Shown here in pieces: positions 61,086-64,000 of a stretch of DNA of 64,000 nucleotides. Where the stretch lies: assembly GCA_944380185.1 (NCBI GenBank), contig CALWGV010000038.1, forward strand, positions 1-64,000, read 5' to 3'. Within the stretch, counting starts at the first letter, position 1; every line of letters begins with the position of its first letter. The stretch comes from an uncultured Lachnospiraceae bacterium. GTDB lineage: Bacteria; Bacillota; Clostridia; Lachnospirales; Lachnospiraceae. The notes beneath the pieces were generated by a model. That model did no database searches. It saw only the letters and a program-made list of their open reading frames with translations, and was not told the DNA's origin. The translations under genes were made by a program, and so were the position numbers.

Positions 61086-62036
61086 TCAACCCTCGGGCAG
61101 CCTGGTGGTGGCGCGCAGATTGGATTCAAAGAAACGGTTGTAGCCCAGCCACTCTCCCTGGGCTGCTCCGCTTAGGGTCTCTTTCATGGTCTCCAGCTTG
61201 GCGTCCGCGTTGTCCGCCAGCGACAGGGCCAGAGCCTCCGCCAGGGCCGGTTTCTTGGGCGAGCCGTACTCCAGCTCCCCGTGATGGGCCAGAATGCAGT
61301 GAAGCAGCTCCGACGCCGTCTTATCCGGAAATGCCGGTATGGTCTTGATCCTCTCGCCTACCATCATGGCGCCCATGACAATATGTCCCAGCAGCTGGCC
61401 GTCGTCGGTGTAATCATTCTCCGGAAAGAGCGACAGCTCCTTGGTCTTGCCGATGTCGTGAAACAGCGCCGCGCACAGGAGCAGATCCCGGTTCAGATAG
61501 GGATAGACCGATACAAAATATTCGCACAGCTTCATCACGCTAAGCGTGTGCTCCAAAAGCCCGCCCACAAAGCCGTGGTGGACAGCCTTGGCCGCCGAGT
61601 GATCGCAGAAATTCTTCGCAAACGCCTTGTCCTCCACAAAAAAGCTCTCCGCCAGCCTGCGCAGGCAGGGTGTGTGTATGCTGCCGATCATCGCCGTCAG
61701 CTGACGGTACATCTCTCCCCTATCCTTTTGCGACATGGGCAGATAGTCCTCGGGAACGTATTCCCCCTCTCTGGCCACCCTGATCCTCCTGGCGTTGAGC
61801 TGGAGATTGCCCTGATAGCTGGTAACCTCCGCATCCACCATGATATAATCCAGAGCCTCAAAATGAGCGATCCCGCCGGTCAGCTCCCAGACCTTGGCAT
61901 CGATGGTTCCCGTCTTATCCTGCAGAACCAGGGAATAGTAGGTCTTGCCGGCCTTTGTCTTGGATACCTGCTTTGCCTTGCACAGGTAAATATCGCAGAT
62001 GCGCTCACCCTCCCGGAACGTCTCAATATATTTCAT
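61086..62036 (-). CDS. yhaM: 3'-5' exoribonuclease YhaM family
   Basis: This 316-residue protein has an N-terminal OB fold (YYSLVLQDKTGTIDAKVWEL) and an HD domain with HHGFVGGLLEHTLSVMKLCE, ALFHDIGKTKEL, GHIVMGAMMVGERI and LHCILAHHGELEYGSPKKP. YhaM degrades RNA and single-stranded DNA from the 3' end. I prefer the ATG at 62036; an in-frame TTG 33 bp earlier is possible. A 14-bp inverted repeat with a long loop (62094-62107/62140-62153) lies in the gap upstream. Confidence 0.92.
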   Translation of the reverse strand: MKYIETFREGERICDIYLCKAKQVSKTKAGKTYYSLVLQDKTGTIDAKVWELTGGIAHFEALDYIMVDAEVTSYQGNLQLNARRIRVAREGEYVPEDYLPMSQKDRGEMYRQLTAMIGSIHTPCLRRLAESFFVEDKAFAKNFCDHSAAKAVHHGFVGGLLEHTLSVMKLCEYFVSVYPYLNRDLLLCAALFHDIGKTKELSLFPENDYTDDGQLLGHIVMGAMMVGERIKTIPAFPDKTASELLHCILAHHGELEYGSPKKPALAEALALSLADNADAKLETMKETLSGAAQGEWLGYNRFFESNLRATTRLPEG

Positions 62037-62180
62037 CTGTCTCGCCCTTCCCTTTATCTCCTCTATCAATCAACAATATTTTTCTCGATGGCGCCAGGGG
62101 CAAAAGGCCTCCTGCAAGCAAGCTTGCGTCGGATTTTGACCTTTTGACCCTGGTATGATCCATATATAAAAGCGCGGCTT

Positions 62181-63578
62181 TTACCGGGCCTGCAAAGTCA
62201 CCTCAAAATCCATCTCCACATATCCGTCCGCCCCGCTGCGGTATACCGTAAGGCTGATCACATCCCCCGTGCTGTAGCTCTCCAAAAAATTCTGCAGCTG
62301 CCTCATGGTCAGAATATCCTGGTCCTTGCTGCCGACAATAATGTCACCGGCCTTCAGCCCGGCCAAATAGGCAGGACTGTCCATGACCACCCGGGTCACA
62401 TATATCCCCGCCGGTATTCCGTTGGCCTCGGCGATATCCGCCGTGGCGTTCTGCCCCTGCACACCCAGATAGGCTGCATCGATACCGGAACTCAGAGACT
62501 CGATAATCCCCTTCAGGCTGGAAATGCCGATGGCCACCGGCACCCCCGCCATCTCATCGCCATATTCGTCCGTCAGAATCCCCACGATCTCTCCGTTTGT
62601 GTTAAACAGAAAGCCTCCGCCGTCCTCCGACACCGAGATATCGGCGTACAAAAGCTGAAAAGCCGTATCTGTGCCCGGCGCATTTGTCTGCACATAGGAC
62701 ACCTGCCCCGTGACGACCGATCCGGAAAAGCCTGTCGGGCTCCCCGCGCCGATCACGGGGGTTGCGGCGGACACCTGATAGGAATTGCCCAGCACCAAAG
62801 TCTGCGCCGAATCCAGGACCTCCTGGGATACGGCCCCCAGCGACACGCTGATTATGGCTATGCCCGTGACGCTGTCCGTCTTTTTGACTCTGGCCTCCAC
62901 CGTCTCTCCGTTTACAAAGGTCACGGTAAGCGCCTCCGCATCTTCCACCGCCCCGTAGTCCGCCAGGATCAGCACCTCGGCGTCCGTCATGTAGATTACT
63001 GCCCCGGAGCTCTGATCGGCGCTGGATACCGGATTGTTAAACCAGTCCGTCTCCTGCGTCACACTGCTGACGGTCACCAGCCCATGGCTGATGGAGCGGT
63101 ACACCTCGCTGACCTTCTGATACCAGGCCAGGGAGATGGAACCCCAGGCGCTGTCCAGCTTTTCGGAGACTGCCCCGTCCACCATTTCCTGCAGGGCCTC
63201 GTTCCACTCCTCACCGGGGTCCGTCTCCTGGGGCTGCGTCTCCTCGGCCTGCGTGGTCTCGGGGGAGACTGTCTCACTCTCGCCGGTCTCTGCCGTTCCC
63301 TGGCTTTCCTCCGCTCCGTCATCGGTCTCCCCTTCCAGAGACGCCGTACCGTCCTCCTCGGGATCTCTCCCGATGGAAATCGTCTCGCTGCTCTCCTCCT
63401 CAGGATCCAGACGGGGCATAAAAAACCTCTGTCCCAGCACAAAAAAAAGCGACGCAACCAGGCCGAAAATAACGGCCGCCGCTATCAGCTTCAGAAACTT
63501 TCTGACGCGATAGCGTCTGCCCGTCGCCTTATCCATTATCGTTTCCCGGATAAATTCACGATTCTCAGAATCTGACAT
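62181..63578 (-). CDS. HtrA-like protein with PDZ domain, catalytic triad lost
   Basis: This 465-residue protein has a basic cytoplasmic start, one membrane anchor (LIAAAVIFGLVASLFFVLGQ), an acidic Ser/Thr/Glu linker of about 80 residues, a trypsin-like double barrel and a C-terminal PDZ domain (AAYLGVQGQNATADIAEANG, PAYLAGLKAGDIIVGSKDQD). At the three places that hold the HtrA triad I read ILADYGAVEDAEA (His lost), KTDSVTGIAIISV (second Asp site is Gly) and SEDGGGFLFN (Ser is Gly). It should bind but not cut proteins. It is probably an extracytoplasmic scaffold or sensor. Confidence 0.82.
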   Translation of the reverse strand: MSDSENREFIRETIMDKATGRRYRVRKFLKLIAAAVIFGLVASLFFVLGQRFFMPRLDPEEESSETISIGRDPEEDGTASLEGETDDGAEESQGTAETGESETVSPETTQAEETQPQETDPGEEWNEALQEMVDGAVSEKLDSAWGSISLAWYQKVSEVYRSISHGLVTVSSVTQETDWFNNPVSSADQSSGAVIYMTDAEVLILADYGAVEDAEALTVTFVNGETVEARVKKTDSVTGIAIISVSLGAVSQEVLDSAQTLVLGNSYQVSAATPVIGAGSPTGFSGSVVTGQVSYVQTNAPGTDTAFQLLYADISVSEDGGGFLFNTNGEIVGILTDEYGDEMAGVPVAIGISSLKGIIESLSSGIDAAYLGVQGQNATADIAEANGIPAGIYVTRVVMDSPAYLAGLKAGDIIVGSKDQDILTMRQLQNFLESYSTGDVISLTVYRSGADGYVEMDFEVTLQAR

Positions 63579-63863
63579 CTCGTCTCTCCTTCTCTTTCGT
63601 CACGAGGGGTGACTGTGTCATATCGGCGCAGACATGTCTGTTTACCCCTATATTATAGTGGCAGCCCGAGATTTTGTGAAGCCCTTTTTGCGATGAAAGT
63701 CCCCTTCGCAATTTCCCGCGAATGGTCTATCTTATTTGTGCAAAATGATGTATACTGGAGATACACCTGTGAAACAGTCATCAGCACAAAGCTTCGCACC
63801 GCCGGCATCCGTCGGGGCTGCCGGCTCACGTAAACGAAAACACCTATTAAAAAGGGAAACGAC

Positions 63864-64000
63864 ATGAACAGTAAAGTATTGAAAACTCTTGAATTTGATA
63901 AAATCACGGCCCGGCTGGCCGAGTTTGCCACCACGCCCATGGGGCAGCGCCTCTGCCAGTCCTGTGCGCCCATGGATGATCTGGCGCAGATCGAGACGGC
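63864..64000 (+). CDS. mutS2: MutS2 family protein, N-terminus (partial at window edge)
   Basis: The first 45 residues include LKTLEFDKITARLAEFATTP and GQRLCQ, the usual start of MutS2 (EKLLEFxKIxxxLAxxAxTxxG). MutS2 is an ATPase/nuclease acting on branched DNA or stalled ribosomes. It has an AAAGGGAAA site and runs out of the window. The 285-bp gap before it (63579-63863) shows only a weak TATACT box near 63750. Confidence 0.8.
   Translation, partial: MNSKVLKTLEFDKITARLAEFATTPMGQRLCQSCAPMDDLAQIET

Noticed and set aside
62094..62153. 14-bp inverted repeat with long loop upstream of yhaM as a terminator
   Set aside because: No T-run follows on either strand; function not supported.
62181..63578. 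Active HtrA protease
   Set aside because: None of the three catalytic residues can be placed at the expected positions.

Overview
The window is chromosomal DNA of an anaerobic gut-type Firmicute, most likely a Lachnospiraceae/Clostridia member. The pointers are a type III glutamine synthetase, an xpaC-telA gene pair, RecD2, a class B sortase, YhaM, a divergent EFR1-type ferredoxin/Rrf2 pair, AGGAGG-type ribosome binding sites with frequent TTG/GTG starts, and two secreted flavin reductases. This is inferred from gene content; no species can be named. No rRNA, tRNA or CRISPR array was seen.

Region 1 (1-1215) is a graveyard of mobile-element pieces: an IS21-type istB end, the tail of a large serine recombinase, and decayed IS3 and IS66 transposases. 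Region 2 (1336-20349, all minus strand, visibly AT-rich) is a surface polysaccharide cluster. It holds an EpsG-like polymerase, a Wzx-like flippase, an initiating sugar-phosphate transferase, eight glycosyltransferases, two pyruvyltransferase-family proteins, UDP-galactopyranose mutase, an aldo/keto reductase, a split transketolase and a GH88/105-like protein. A PglF/CapD-type dehydratase at 26044-27918 probably supplies one nucleotide sugar.

Region 3 (20453-25714, minus) is a peptide-modification operon, listed here in transcription order: PqqD-like protein, a 134-residue candidate precursor, radical SAM/SPASM enzyme, HprK-like kinase, ABC exporter and S24/S26 peptidase. A paralogous, smaller locus (55475-58466) has a PqqD-like protein, a 145-residue candidate precursor, a radical SAM/SPASM enzyme and an AP2/zinc-ribbon protein. 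Upstream of it lies a 170-bp segment bounded by 22-bp inverted repeats that carries a sigma-A-like promoter, followed by a serine recombinase gene. The promoter now points away from the operon, so I read this as a phase-variable (ON/OFF) peptide-modification locus, currently OFF. This is the most interesting signal in the window.

Region 4 (28046-54266) is mostly core genome with some unusual operons: a VWA/binding-protein lipoprotein, XpaC, binding protein and TelA operon; comF, recD2 and mreB; a 257-bp tandem noncoding repeat upstream of mreB; glnN, sortase B, sfsA and a lone feoA; a MerR regulator with two secreted flavin reductases; and MFS/AraC. Region 5 (59631-64000) has an rRNA/tRNA uracil methyltransferase, YhaM, an HtrA-like protein that has lost its whole catalytic triad, and the start of mutS2.
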